Assembly (NCBI GenBank): GCA_046726215.1
Contig: JBKPAA010000054.1
Location: 1 to 25,393 of the forward strand
Source: DASQUK01 sp046726215
Lineage (GTDB): Bacteria; Actinomycetota; Acidimicrobiia; Acidimicrobiales; VFJN01
Direction of reading: 5' to 3'
DNA length: 25,393 nt
Part shown: positions 6,980 through 13,397 of the stretch, in pieces
How the letters are laid out: every line of letters begins with the position of its first letter
Numbering within the stretch: position 1 is the stretch's first letter
The notes under the pieces: model-generated
Told to the model about the DNA's origin: nothing
The model's input: only the letters and a program-made list of their open reading frames with translations
Database searches by the model: none
Translations under genes and position numbers: made by a program

Positions 6980-8215
6980 GTGCCACGGTTCGCTTGGCAG
7001 GTTGGACAGTCCGTAGTCGGCGGCGTGGGCCTTCAACCAGTTGTAGGCCGCGCCGCCGTAGCCGATGGTGCTGCCGCCGACGGTGAAGTCGATCGCCAGG
7101 CCCTGCTCGTGCATCGAGGAGCCCGGCCGGGCGGTCGGCGGGCTGCAGTACGACGCCGGCATCACCCAGATGGCGTAGTAGCTGCTGCCGCAGTTGGACC
7201 GGCGGACGGCGATCTGATCGGCCGGATCGCGGTAGCCGTTGCCGCACATGGTGATGCCGGCCTCGGCCGCGTCCGTGAGCAGGCGTTCGACCGGCTTGGC
7301 GATGTCACCGGCCACCTGGATGCTGCCGCCCCCGGGGCAGGGCACCGACACCACGCCGCCGGGCGGGGCCTGTATGCCGGCCGCCTTGTTCGCCTCCGCC
7401 TGGGCCGACAGCTCCGCGGCCCGCCGCCTCGCGAGTTCGGCCGCCACCTCCTCGTCGAGCTCGTTCAGGGCGGCGACGAGCTGGGCCTGCTCGGCCTGGA
7501 GCTGCGCGGCGAGCGCAGGGTCGAAGGCCTTGAGCATCTCCGCCTCGCTGAGCTTCTGATCGATGCGCGCCTGGACCTCCGATGCGAAGAGCGCCTGCTG
7601 GCTGACCGCCTCCTGCTTGTCGGCCAGGGCCGCCTCGGCCTCCGACTTGCGGTTCCGCGCCTCCGCCACTGCGGTGTCCTTGTTGGCCTTCTCGGTGCGC
7701 AGCTGTTCGCGGGCTGCGTGGTACTCGGCCAGCAGCTCCGCGTCCGTCGTCGTCTGCAGGTCGAGGATCGCCCACTTCACGTTGGCGCGCGTCGACCCCT
7801 CGCTGAACATGGACAGGGCCGACTCGGAGGACGGCGAGACGAAGGCGTTGACGACCACGCGGTCCGTCTTGGCGAGCAGTTCGTCGATGCGGCGCTGGGC
7901 GTCGGCGACGGCCTCATCGGCGGAGGCCACGGCGGCGTTGGCCGCGGCGAGCGCCTGTTGGGCGGCCTCGAGCTCCGCCGTCTGGGCGTCGACGTTGGCC
8001 TTGATCTCGCTGAGGGCCTGCGTCACCTGCCGATTGTCGGCCTTGAGGACGTCGACCTCGGTCGCCACCAGTGACTGGCTGTGGACCACCTGTTCGGTCT
8101 CGCGGGCGGGATCCTCCTGGGCCCCGCCGACCATGGGCGTTGCCACGATCGTCCCCAGCGCGACGGCCGCGGCCACGGTGGCGGCGACGATCGGGCGGCG
8201 GCGTACGAGCGTCAA
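6959..8215 (-). CDS. Secreted coiled-coil peptidoglycan peptidase, VanY/M15 family (copy 3)
   Basis: Third paralogue, 418 aa from TTG 8215, which has GGGGAG 4 nt upstream. The signal peptide (TLVRRRPIVAATVAAAVALG, then IVATPMVGGA) is probably cleaved before QED. A coiled coil spans about 35-285 with the internal break VVVNAFVSPSSESALSMF, and the M15 domain is about 295-418. The active site is intact: H369, D376, E409, H412. Unlike copies 1 and 2, two of the six cysteines are absent (V379 and A390 at the aligned places) and the loop between them is one residue shorter. The reading from ATG 8323 adds 36 residues, but that ATG is the start of the -35 hexamer of a promoter identical to copy 1's. 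It is first in a probable two-gene transcript with copy 2. Family confidence is high; bond specificity is unknown. Confidence 0.88.
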   Translation of the reverse strand: MTLVRRRPIVAATVAAAVALGTIVATPMVGGAQEDPARETEQVVHSQSLVATEVDVLKADNRQVTQALSEIKANVDAQTAELEAAQQALAAANAAVASADEAVADAQRRIDELLAKTDRVVVNAFVSPSSESALSMFSEGSTRANVKWAILDLQTTTDAELLAEYHAAREQLRTEKANKDTAVAEARNRKSEAEAALADKQEAVSQQALFASEVQARIDQKLSEAEMLKAFDPALAAQLQAEQAQLVAALNELDEEVAAELARRRAAELSAQAEANKAAGIQAPPGGVVSVPCPGGGSIQVAGDIAKPVERLLTDAAEAGITMCGNGYRDPADQIAVRRSNCGSSYYAIWVMPASYCSPPTARPGSSMHEQGLAIDFTVGGSTIGYGGAAYNWLKAHAADYGLSNLPSEPWHWSTNGN

Positions 8216-8285
8216 GTTGCTCCCCAGTGCGGACGGTCGCAGGATCCCCAACTTCCCCAAGGCCAACGCCAGGCCCGCGGCGAAG

Positions 8286-8303
8286 GTCACGGCGAATGTA
8301 ACG
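8286..8303. promoter_or_regulatory. MtrA-like direct repeat over the copy 3 promoter
   Basis: Plus strand GTCACG (8286-8291), 6-bp spacer, GTAACG (8298-8303). This 12-bp-spaced repeat resembles boxes described for the actinobacterial response regulator MtrA, which controls cell-wall hydrolases. It overlaps the -10. Copy 1 has only one clear GTAACG (5598-5603), so the assignment is tentative. Confidence 0.35.
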
Positions 8304-8323
8304 GATCGCGCGACGTCTGTCAT
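8295..8323 (-). promoter_or_regulatory. Promoter of M15 peptidase copies 3 and 2
   Basis: Minus-strand ATGACA (8323-8318), 17-bp spacer, TACATT (8300-8295): the same hexamers and spacing as the copy 1 promoter. It places the transcript start well inside the longer reading frame and supports the TTG start at 8215. Confidence 0.7.
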
Positions 8324-8329
8324 ATGAGC

Positions 8330-8351
8330 GGCCCCGCGCGTCGGCGCGGCC
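8330..8351 (-). terminator. GC-rich hairpin after DUF1345 gene
   Basis: CGCGC (8335-8339) pairs with GCGCG (8344-8348) around a 4-nt loop, with further pairing possible through a bulge. It lies between the DUF1345 stop and the copy 3 promoter. There is no T tract; it may end the DUF1345 transcript and insulate the peptidase promoter. Confidence 0.35.
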
Positions 8352-8362
8352 CGGGGATTGCC

Positions 8363-9040
8363 TCAGCCGAGCAGCCCCGCCACGACGTTGACCCCGGCGG
8401 ACACGATCACCACGCCGAACACGTAAGAGAGGAGGGCGTGCACGAGGACGGTGCGGCGGATGCCGCGATCGCGCAGCATGGTGTCGGACACCTGGTAGGT
8501 CATCCCGATCGTGAACGCCAGGTAGGCGAAGTCGCGGTAGTCGGGTGGCCGGGTCGTGTCGCCGCCGAAGTCGATGCCGTCGGCCGCCCCCAGGTAGTAG
8601 AGGCGGGCGTAACGCAGCGTGAAGACCGTATTGACGACGGTCCAGGACACGAACACGGTGACTGCGGCCATGGTGATAAGCAGCACCCGCTGCGTCCCGC
8701 TTTCGTGTCGAGCCAGGCCGAGCGCGAAGCCGACCGCCACCAGGCTTGCGCTGCTGGCGGCCAGGAGGAGCAGGCGGGCCACGTCGCGGTTCATGTCCTC
8801 ACGGACCGCGATGTGTTGGGTCCGCGGCCCATCGGCCCCGATGATGATCGGTGCCACGGACAACACGAAGGTGAGCGCCGTGGCGTTCCAGGCCCCGAGC
8901 ACCGCGAGGCGCCAAGGGACGACGGTGGCGAGCGCAAGCCCCGCGACCACGCCGATCACGGCGGCGATGAGCAGGCGCCGAAGGGCCGGTGCTTGCCAGC
9001 CCAACCAGCGGTGGTACACCGTCGGGGACGGGGCGCTCAC
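8363..9040 (-). CDS. DUF1345 family integral membrane protein
   Basis: A 225-residue inner-membrane protein that I recognise as DUF1345 (function unknown). About five hydrophobic segments are visible: LLIAAVIGVVAGLALATVV (about 23-41), LAVLGAWNATALTFVLSVA (45-63), LLLLAASSASLVAVGFALG (90-108), VLLITMAAVTVFVSWTVV (119-136) and LVHALLSYVFGVVIVSAGV (198-216). Before the last are the typical features TVFTLRYARLYY, GIDFGG and PPDYRDFAYLAFTIGMTYQVSD. Length fits the family. It starts at GTG 9040, divergent from the crotonase-family gene with 94 bp between, and is followed by the secreted peptidase cluster on the same strand. A hairpin and a separate promoter lie between them, so shared function is not implied. 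Confidence 0.85.
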   Translation of the reverse strand: MSAPSPTVYHRWLGWQAPALRRLLIAAVIGVVAGLALATVVPWRLAVLGAWNATALTFVLSVAPIIIGADGPRTQHIAVREDMNRDVARLLLLAASSASLVAVGFALGLARHESGTQRVLLITMAAVTVFVSWTVVNTVFTLRYARLYYLGAADGIDFGGDTTRPPDYRDFAYLAFTIGMTYQVSDTMLRDRGIRRTVLVHALLSYVFGVVIVSAGVNVVAGLLG

Positions 9041-9067
9041 GCTCGAAGGTCTAGCGCCCCCACCGCC

Positions 9068-9086
9068 GTGACTAGGGACAGGTCAC
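9068..9086. promoter_or_regulatory. Inverted repeat GTGAC-N9-GTCAC in divergent promoter region
   Basis: GTGAC (9068-9072) and GTCAC (9082-9086) form a dyad between the divergent DUF1345 and crotonase-family genes. It is loosely like a CRP-type half-site pair, but the spacing differs from the usual TGTGA-N6-TCACA. Candidate operator only. Confidence 0.25.
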
Positions 9087-9134
9087 CGCTCGGAGGTCAT
9101 CGGTTCCGCCTAAGCATCATGAAAGACTGCGGCC

Positions 9135-9890
9135 ATGGTTGAGCTGCGCTCCGAGATCGAGGACGGGGTCGCCGTCGTCACCCTCGACGCCCCCGCTCGG
9201 CGCAACGCCCTCTCCCTGGACCTGGTGGACGAGATCGAGGGCGCGTTCGACGCCATCGAGTCCGATCCCGACGTCGGCGCCGTGGTGGTCACCGGGGCGC
9301 CGCCGGCCTTCTGCGCCGGGGCCGACCTGTCGCACCTGGGGTCCAGCCAGCGCCAGGGCCTGGCGCGCGTCTACGAGGGCTTCCTGCGTGTCGGACGCTC
9401 GCCGCTGCCCACCATCGCCGCCGTCAACGGCGCCGCCGTCGGCGCCGGCGTCAACCTGGCGCTGGTGTGTGACGTGATCCTGGCGGGCGAGTCGGCCCGG
9501 TTCGACACGCGCTTCCTCGACCTCGGCCTCCACCCCGGGGGTGGCCACACTTGGATGCTGCAACGGCGGGTCGGGTCCCAGGCGGCCGCCGCCATGGTGC
9601 TGTTCGGCCGCGTCCTCGACGGCCGGCAGGCCGAGCGCGTCGGCCTGGCTTGGTCCTGCCTGCCCGATGACGAACTGCTGCCGCAGGCCCGGGAGATGGC
9701 GGCCACCCCCGCCCGCGCCCCCCGCGAGCTGGTGGAGCGGGTGAAGCAGACCATGCGCGACGTCACTCGGTTGTCGGACCATCCCGCGGCGGTCGACCGC
9801 GAGCTCGATCCCCAGGTGTGGTCGATCAACCAGCCCGCGTTCCGGGAGAAGCTGGCCGCCCTGCGGCAGAGGATCAGCACCCGGGACTGA
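9135..9890 (+). CDS. Enoyl-CoA hydratase/isomerase (crotonase) family protein lacking both catalytic glutamates
   Basis: A 251-residue crotonase-fold protein expected to bind acyl-CoA thioesters. The fold is clear: NALSLDLVDEIEGAF, the oxyanion-hole strand AFCAGADLS (58-66), IAAVNGAAVGAG (94-105), CDVILAGESARF and LGLHPGGGHTW. Aligned by eye with rat crotonase, Glu144 (in GGGCELA) corresponds to N107 (GAGVNLA) and Glu164 (in QPEI) to F127 (DTRFLDLG); the 20-residue spacing agrees. Ordinary water addition is therefore unlikely. It may be another crotonase-superfamily activity or a CoA-ester carrier, as proposed for mycobacterial EchA6, which I recall lacking catalytic residues. The C-terminus is complete (VKQTMRDVTRL, then FREKLAALRQR). 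It is divergent from DUF1345 and convergent with the next gene, so it probably forms its own transcript. No strong ribosome site is seen. Confidence 0.9.
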   Translation: MVELRSEIEDGVAVVTLDAPARRNALSLDLVDEIEGAFDAIESDPDVGAVVVTGAPPAFCAGADLSHLGSSQRQGLARVYEGFLRVGRSPLPTIAAVNGAAVGAGVNLALVCDVILAGESARFDTRFLDLGLHPGGGHTWMLQRRVGSQAAAAMVLFGRVLDGRQAERVGLAWSCLPDDELLPQAREMAATPARAPRELVERVKQTMRDVTRLSDHPAAVDRELDPQVWSINQPAFREKLAALRQRISTRD

Positions 9891-9896
9891 TCCTCT
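9868..9896. terminator. Bidirectional terminator-like hairpin over two convergent stop codons
   Basis: AGAGGATCAG (9868-9877) and CTGATCCTCT (9887-9896) are a perfect 10-bp inverted repeat around a 9-nt loop. It contains the TGA of the crotonase-family gene and part of the TAG of the opposing gene, which are 4 bp apart. No T tract follows on either strand; the position suggests transcript ends for both genes. Confidence 0.6.
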
Positions 9897-10635
9897 ACGG
9901 AGCGAAGGCGAGCGTATCGGCGATCTGCTGGGCCAGGGCGCCGTGCGTCGCGGGATCCTCGGAGGTGACGATCAGCGACCACACGATGTCGTGGGGCCCG
10001 GCCACGAGCGTCTCGGTGCCCTGGGCCTCGGCGGACCCGCCGTCGGCCCCCAGGCCGTACTGCATCCGCACGGTGGGATGCTCGGCGCCGTCGACCACCT
10101 GGATGGGGACCTCGCCGAGGCCGGCCCTGGCCGAAAGCTGGCGGCCGTAGTCCCGGAGTTGTTCGATGGTGGAGACGCCGGCGCCGGGGGCGGCGCGGAC
10201 CTTCACGTCCGCCACGCGGCCGGCCTCGTCCACCCCGGCCGCGTAGAACACGGCGCCGGCCTCGGCGGCGGCGTGGGCGTTGTCGAGGAATCCCGGCACC
10301 CGCGGCGACGACCGCTCGAGGCTCGCGAGCACGTCCGGCGCCAGGATCGTCGCCTCCCATCCCGGTGGCACCGCGACGCCGAAGCCGAGGCTGGCGACGG
10401 GGATGGCGGTCCAACCCTCAGGGGCCGCCACGTCGATCCCGCCGCTGTCGATCGTGGTGGAGGTGGGCGAGGCCGCGCCGTCAGTGGTGCCGGTGGTGCC
10501 ATCGCCGTCACCGCCGTCGCTCCCCCCGATCGCCCCCACGATGGCGGCCACCAGCCCGCCGACGAGCGCGACCGCCAGCACCGCGGCCACGAGCCGCGTG
10601 CGTTCCCGGCGGCGGGAGCGGAGGTTGGTGCTCAC
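9895..10635 (-). CDS. Membrane-anchored hypothetical protein with extracytoplasmic domain
   Basis: A 246-residue protein from GTG 10635, whose start overlaps the GNAT gene's TGA by 4 bp. A short basic N-terminus (STNLRSRRRERTR) precedes one transmembrane helix (LVAAVLAVALVGGLVAAIVGAI, about 14-35). A Gly/Asp/Thr/Ser-rich linker (about 36-65) leads to a soluble outer domain beginning APEGWTAIPVASLGFGVAVPPGW. That pattern resembles small PsbP/Mog1-like or DUF-type domains common in actinobacterial surface proteins (start PEGW, mid FLDNAHAAAEAGAVFYAAG, end IVTSEDPATHGALAQQIADTLAF), but I cannot name the family. It probably sits outside the membrane on a flexible tether. It is last of a probable aminotransferase-GNAT-this gene operon. 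A longer in-frame start at 10716 lies wholly inside the GNAT gene and is rejected. Confidence 0.75.
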   Translation of the reverse strand: MSTNLRSRRRERTRLVAAVLAVALVGGLVAAIVGAIGGSDGGDGDGTTGTTDGAASPTSTTIDSGGIDVAAPEGWTAIPVASLGFGVAVPPGWEATILAPDVLASLERSSPRVPGFLDNAHAAAEAGAVFYAAGVDEAGRVADVKVRAAPGAGVSTIEQLRDYGRQLSARAGLGEVPIQVVDGAEHPTVRMQYGLGADGGSAEAQGTETLVAGPHDIVWSLIVTSEDPATHGALAQQIADTLAFAP

Positions 10636-11276
10636 GCGAGCCACTCGCGCACCAGCTCGTCTCGGCGGTCGTGCCACTCCTCGACGGTGAGCGCGTAGCG
10701 GATGTGGTCCTCCCACGTCCCGTTGATCTCGAGGTAGCGGTGGGCGACGCCCTCGTCACGGATCTTCAGCTTCTCGACGACCCGGCGGCTGCGGTGGTTC
10801 CGGGGGATGATCGAGATCTGGATGCGATGCAACCGGACGTGCTCGAAGGCGAAGCGCGCCACGACCACCAACGCCTCGGGCATGTAGCCGTGGCCGGCGT
10901 GGGCCTGGTCGATCCAATAGCCGACGTAGGCCGACTGGAACGGCCCCCGCTGCACCGAGGACAGGTTGATCTCACCGGCGAACTGCTCCTGACGGCGACG
11001 GCCGCGGCCGCCCCCGCCGGGGCCCTCGGCGGCATCCGACGGATCGACGAAGATGCCGAATCCGAAGCCGGTGCCGAGCTGCCGCTCCCGCTCCCGCGCG
11101 CTGCATCGCATGGCGAAGGCATCGGCGGATTCCACCACATCGGGCAGCCCGGGGTTGCGGGCCGGTTCCCAGGGCGTGAGCCACTCCGCGTTGCGGCGGC
11201 GGACCTCCTGCCATGCCGGGAAGTCGGTGGCGGCCAGGGGGCGCAGCAGCACCCGCCGCCCGATCAGCTTGGTCAT
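10632..11276 (-). CDS. GNAT family N-acetyltransferase, RimJ/RimL-like
   Basis: A 214-residue acetyltransferase that transfers acetyl from acetyl-CoA, in this family often to protein N-terminal amines. The RimJ/RimL start is clear (GRRVLLRPLAATDFPAW, residues 6-22), then RRRNAEWLTPWEP. After a Gly/Arg-rich insertion (EGPGGGGRGRRRQ, about 84-96) come AGEINLSSVQRGPFQSAYVG and the acetyl-CoA loop QAHAGHGYMPEAL, where canonical family members read (R/Q)GxG(Y/I)xxEA. The end RIQISIIPRNHRSRRVVEKL and EDHIRYALTVEEWHD is typical. It starts 10 bp after the aminotransferase stop and overlaps the next gene by 4 bp, so the three are probably co-transcribed. Target unknown; the arginine-rich insertion is unusual and may be a surface loop. 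Confidence 0.88.
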   Translation of the reverse strand: MTKLIGRRVLLRPLAATDFPAWQEVRRRNAEWLTPWEPARNPGLPDVVESADAFAMRCSARERERQLGTGFGFGIFVDPSDAAEGPGGGGRGRRRQEQFAGEINLSSVQRGPFQSAYVGYWIDQAHAGHGYMPEALVVVARFAFEHVRLHRIQISIIPRNHRSRRVVEKLKIRDEGVAHRYLEINGTWEDHIRYALTVEEWHDRRDELVREWLA

Positions 11277-11286
11277 CGGTGCCCCG

Positions 11287-12384
11287 TCAGGCGGACCATC
11301 GGTCCATGACCTCCGCCAGGGCCGCCAGCACCAGGGTGACGTTGCGGGGGCGGGCCGTGTGACCCATGCAGCCGATCCGCCACATCTTGCCGGCGTATTC
11401 GCCCAGCCCGCCGCCGACCTCGATGCCGTGGCGCTCGAGCAGCGTGGAGCGCACCTTGGCGTCGTCGACGCCGTCAGGCACCAGCAGCGTGGTCAGCTCG
11501 GGCAGCCGGTGGCCGTCGGCGGCGAACAACTCGAGGCCGAGGCCCACGAGGCCCTCGTGCAGCAACCGCCCGCACTCGGCATGGCGGGCGATGGCGGCGT
11601 CCAGCCCCTCGTCGAGGATCGCGCCGAGCCCGGCGTGGAGCGACATGATCATCGAGACCGGGGCGGTGTGGTGGTACACCCGGGGGCCGGTAGCGGGGCC
11701 GGTGTACTGACCGATCATCCGCAGGTCGAGGTACCAGCTCGGACACCGGGGGACGAGGCGATCGCGGGCCCGGTCGCTCAGGGTGAGCGGCGCCAGGCCG
11801 GGCGCCACGCCCAGGCACTTCTGTGTCCCGGCGTAGGCGACGTCGACGCCCCAGCCGTCCACGTCGACCTCGATGCCGCCCAGGCTCGTGACGCAGTCGA
11901 CGAGCAACAGCGCGTCGCCCTTGGCGGCGCCCAGGGGGGCGATGTCGGACCTCACGCCGGTTGACGTCTCGGCGTGGACCACCGCTATCAACTTGGGCGC
12001 GGGGTGGGCTTCGAGCAGACGATCGGGCTCGACCGGCTGGCCCCAGGGAAAGTCGACCCGCACGACCTCGCCGCCACACCTGCCGGCCACGTCGCACATG
12101 CGCGCCCCGAAGACGCCGTTGACGCCGATCACCACCGGGTCGCCGGGTTTCACCAGGTTGACGAACGCCGCCTCCATTCCCGCCGAACCCGTGCCCGAGA
12201 TCGGCAGCGTCATGGCGTTGCCGGTGCGGAAGACGGTGCGCAGCCGGGCGCAGGTGTCGTCGAGGATGTCCACGAAGGCCGGGTCGAGATGGCCGAGCAT
12301 GGGGCGCGCCAGCGCCTCGACGGCCTCGGGGTAGGGGTTGCAGGGACCCGGTCCCATGAGCACGCGATCGGGCAGCGGCGGCAT
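11287..12384 (-). CDS. Class V PLP-dependent aminotransferase (alanine/serine-glyoxylate type)
   Basis: A 365-residue enzyme of the alanine-glyoxylate / serine-glyoxylate aminotransferase group, acting in the cytoplasm with pyridoxal phosphate. The start LMGPGPCNPYPEAVEAL is typical of the family. ISGTGSAGMEAAFVN (62-76) binds cofactor phosphate, D163 (LLVDCVTSLGG) contacts the pyridine nitrogen, and K189 (AYAGTQKCLG) is the Schiff-base lysine. The C-terminal HGIEVGGGLGEYAGKMWRIGCMGH is also characteristic. Length is as expected. The amino donor and acceptor cannot be set from sequence: AGXT, SGAT and ureidoglycine-glyoxylate PucG are all close relatives. It starts at ATG 12384 with TACGGT 9 bp upstream, heading a probable three-gene operon with the GNAT and the membrane-anchored hypothetical. 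Confidence 0.92.
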   Translation of the reverse strand: MPPLPDRVLMGPGPCNPYPEAVEALARPMLGHLDPAFVDILDDTCARLRTVFRTGNAMTLPISGTGSAGMEAAFVNLVKPGDPVVIGVNGVFGARMCDVAGRCGGEVVRVDFPWGQPVEPDRLLEAHPAPKLIAVVHAETSTGVRSDIAPLGAAKGDALLLVDCVTSLGGIEVDVDGWGVDVAYAGTQKCLGVAPGLAPLTLSDRARDRLVPRCPSWYLDLRMIGQYTGPATGPRVYHHTAPVSMIMSLHAGLGAILDEGLDAAIARHAECGRLLHEGLVGLGLELFAADGHRLPELTTLLVPDGVDDAKVRSTLLERHGIEVGGGLGEYAGKMWRIGCMGHTARPRNVTLVLAALAEVMDRWSA

Positions 12385-12393
12385 GTAGGCCTG

Positions 12394-12399
12394 ACCGTA
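12394..12399 (-). promoter_or_regulatory. -10 element for the aminotransferase operon
   Basis: Minus-strand TACGGT fits TANNNT and ends 9 bp before ATG 12384, so the transcript is probably leaderless or nearly so. No good -35 match is seen. Confidence 0.5.
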
Positions 12400-12436
12400 G
12401 CGAGGCCCGGCGCCCGGCGGGAATGTGGCACGTCAA

Positions 12437-12459
12437 TCAGCCTTAGCCCGACAGGCTGA
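12437..12459 (-). terminator. Hairpin over the ppx stop codon
   Basis: TCAGCCT (12437-12443) and AGGCTGA (12453-12459) form a perfect 7-bp stem with a 9-nt loop that includes the ppx TAA. It could end the ppx transcript before the aminotransferase promoter. No T tract. Confidence 0.45.
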
Positions 12460-13360
12460 GCGCCAGGCCATCGAGGATGTCCGACTCCGACACGATCATC
12501 TCGTCGAAGCCGAAGTGCCGGAACACGGCCACTAGGACGCAGCAGCCGGCGACGATCACGTCGGCCCGCGCCTCCTCGAGGCCGGGGTTGTGGATCCGAT
12601 CGGCCCGTGACTCGGTGGCCAGGGTGCGGAAGACGTCCTCCGCGGCGTCGCGAGTGAGGTGGAAGTGGTGGATACGGTCGCGGTCGTACGTCTCCAGCCC
12701 GATCTCGACCGCCGCCACCGTGGTGATCGTGCCCGCCAGGCCCACGAGCGTCCGGGCCTCGGCCACCGCCGGGATCTCGCGCACCACATCGTCGAGGTAG
12801 GCCTCGCTGAGGCTGATGCAGGCGGTGAGCTCCTCGGGCTGCGGCGGGTCGTGCAGCAGGAACTTCTCGGTCAGACCCACGCAGCCGATGTCGACCGACA
12901 TCACGCCCTCGACCCGATCGCTACCGACGCTGAGCTCGGTCGAGCCGCCGCCGATGTCGACCACCAGGAAGGGCCCTGTGGCCGGGTCGAGCTCGCGGGT
13001 GGCGCCCAGGAAGGAGAGGCGCCCCTCCTCGTCGCCGCTCAGGAGCTCGGGCCGGGTGCCGACCAACCTCTCGACGGCGTCGAAGAAATCGTCGCGGTTG
13101 GCGGCGTCGCGGGAGGCCGACGTGGCCGCGACCCGAACCCGCTCGACCCCGTGACGGTCGAGGGCCTCCCGGTAGCCCCGCAGGCAGTCGAGGGTCCGTT
13201 CGATCGCCTCGGGGGCCAGGCGCCCGCTCGCCCCCACCCCCTGCCCCAGGCGAGTGATGGTGTTCCGCCGCTCGAGGACGTCGAGCTTGCCGTCGATCGG
13301 CCGTGCGACCAGCACGCGGGTCGAGTTCGTGCCGAGGTCGAGCGAGGCGATGGGGCCCAT
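12443..13360 (-). CDS. ppx: Ppx/GppA family exopolyphosphatase
   Basis: A 305-residue member of the Ppx/GppA phosphatase family, which removes terminal phosphate from polyphosphate or pppGpp in the cytoplasm. The ASKHA ATPase-like motifs are clear: ASLDLGTNSTRVLVA (residues 4-18) for phosphate binding, LLSGDEEGRLSFLGA in mid-protein, and VVDIGGGSTELSVGS (phosphate 2). VGLAGTITTVAAVEIGL is the adenosine-type loop. It lacks the C-terminal HD-like domains of E. coli Ppx and GppA (about 500 aa), like the short actinobacterial proteins of about 320 aa, so the choice between polyphosphate and pppGpp is open. It starts at ATG 13360 with TAGGGT 9 bp upstream, giving a promoter separate from DUF501, although DUF501-ppx adjacency is conserved in actinobacteria. 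Confidence 0.93.
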   Translation of the reverse strand: MGPIASLDLGTNSTRVLVARPIDGKLDVLERRNTITRLGQGVGASGRLAPEAIERTLDCLRGYREALDRHGVERVRVAATSASRDAANRDDFFDAVERLVGTRPELLSGDEEGRLSFLGATRELDPATGPFLVVDIGGGSTELSVGSDRVEGVMSVDIGCVGLTEKFLLHDPPQPEELTACISLSEAYLDDVVREIPAVAEARTLVGLAGTITTVAAVEIGLETYDRDRIHHFHLTRDAAEDVFRTLATESRADRIHNPGLEEARADVIVAGCCVLVAVFRHFGFDEMIVSESDILDGLALSLSG

Positions 13361-13369
13361 GGCCGAGGC

Positions 13370-13375
13370 ACCCTA
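13370..13375 (-). promoter_or_regulatory. -10 element for ppx
   Basis: Minus-strand TAGGGT fits TANNNT and ends 9 bp before the ppx ATG. It lies just downstream of the four-copy GGCAAT repeat region, so that array could regulate this promoter. Confidence 0.5.
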
Positions 13376-13397
13376 CCGGCGCACTGGGGCGACCTGA

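Noticed and set aside
4962..7016. A 684-codon plus-strand frame across the peptidase genes
   Set aside because: It crosses the promoter and two antisense genes and reads as Ser/Ala/Arg-rich nonsense; the minus-strand M15 genes explain the region.
8216..8323. 36-residue N-terminal extension of M15 copy 3 from ATG 8323
   Set aside because: That ATG is the first half of the -35 box ATGACA shared with copy 1; a ribosome site and a normal signal peptide support TTG 8215.
8354..8366. Extra copy of the ATTGCCTC motif near the DUF1345 stop, as a fifth member of the 13398-13498 array
   Set aside because: Only 8 bp match, there is no partner arm nearby, and most of it is explained by coding sequence.
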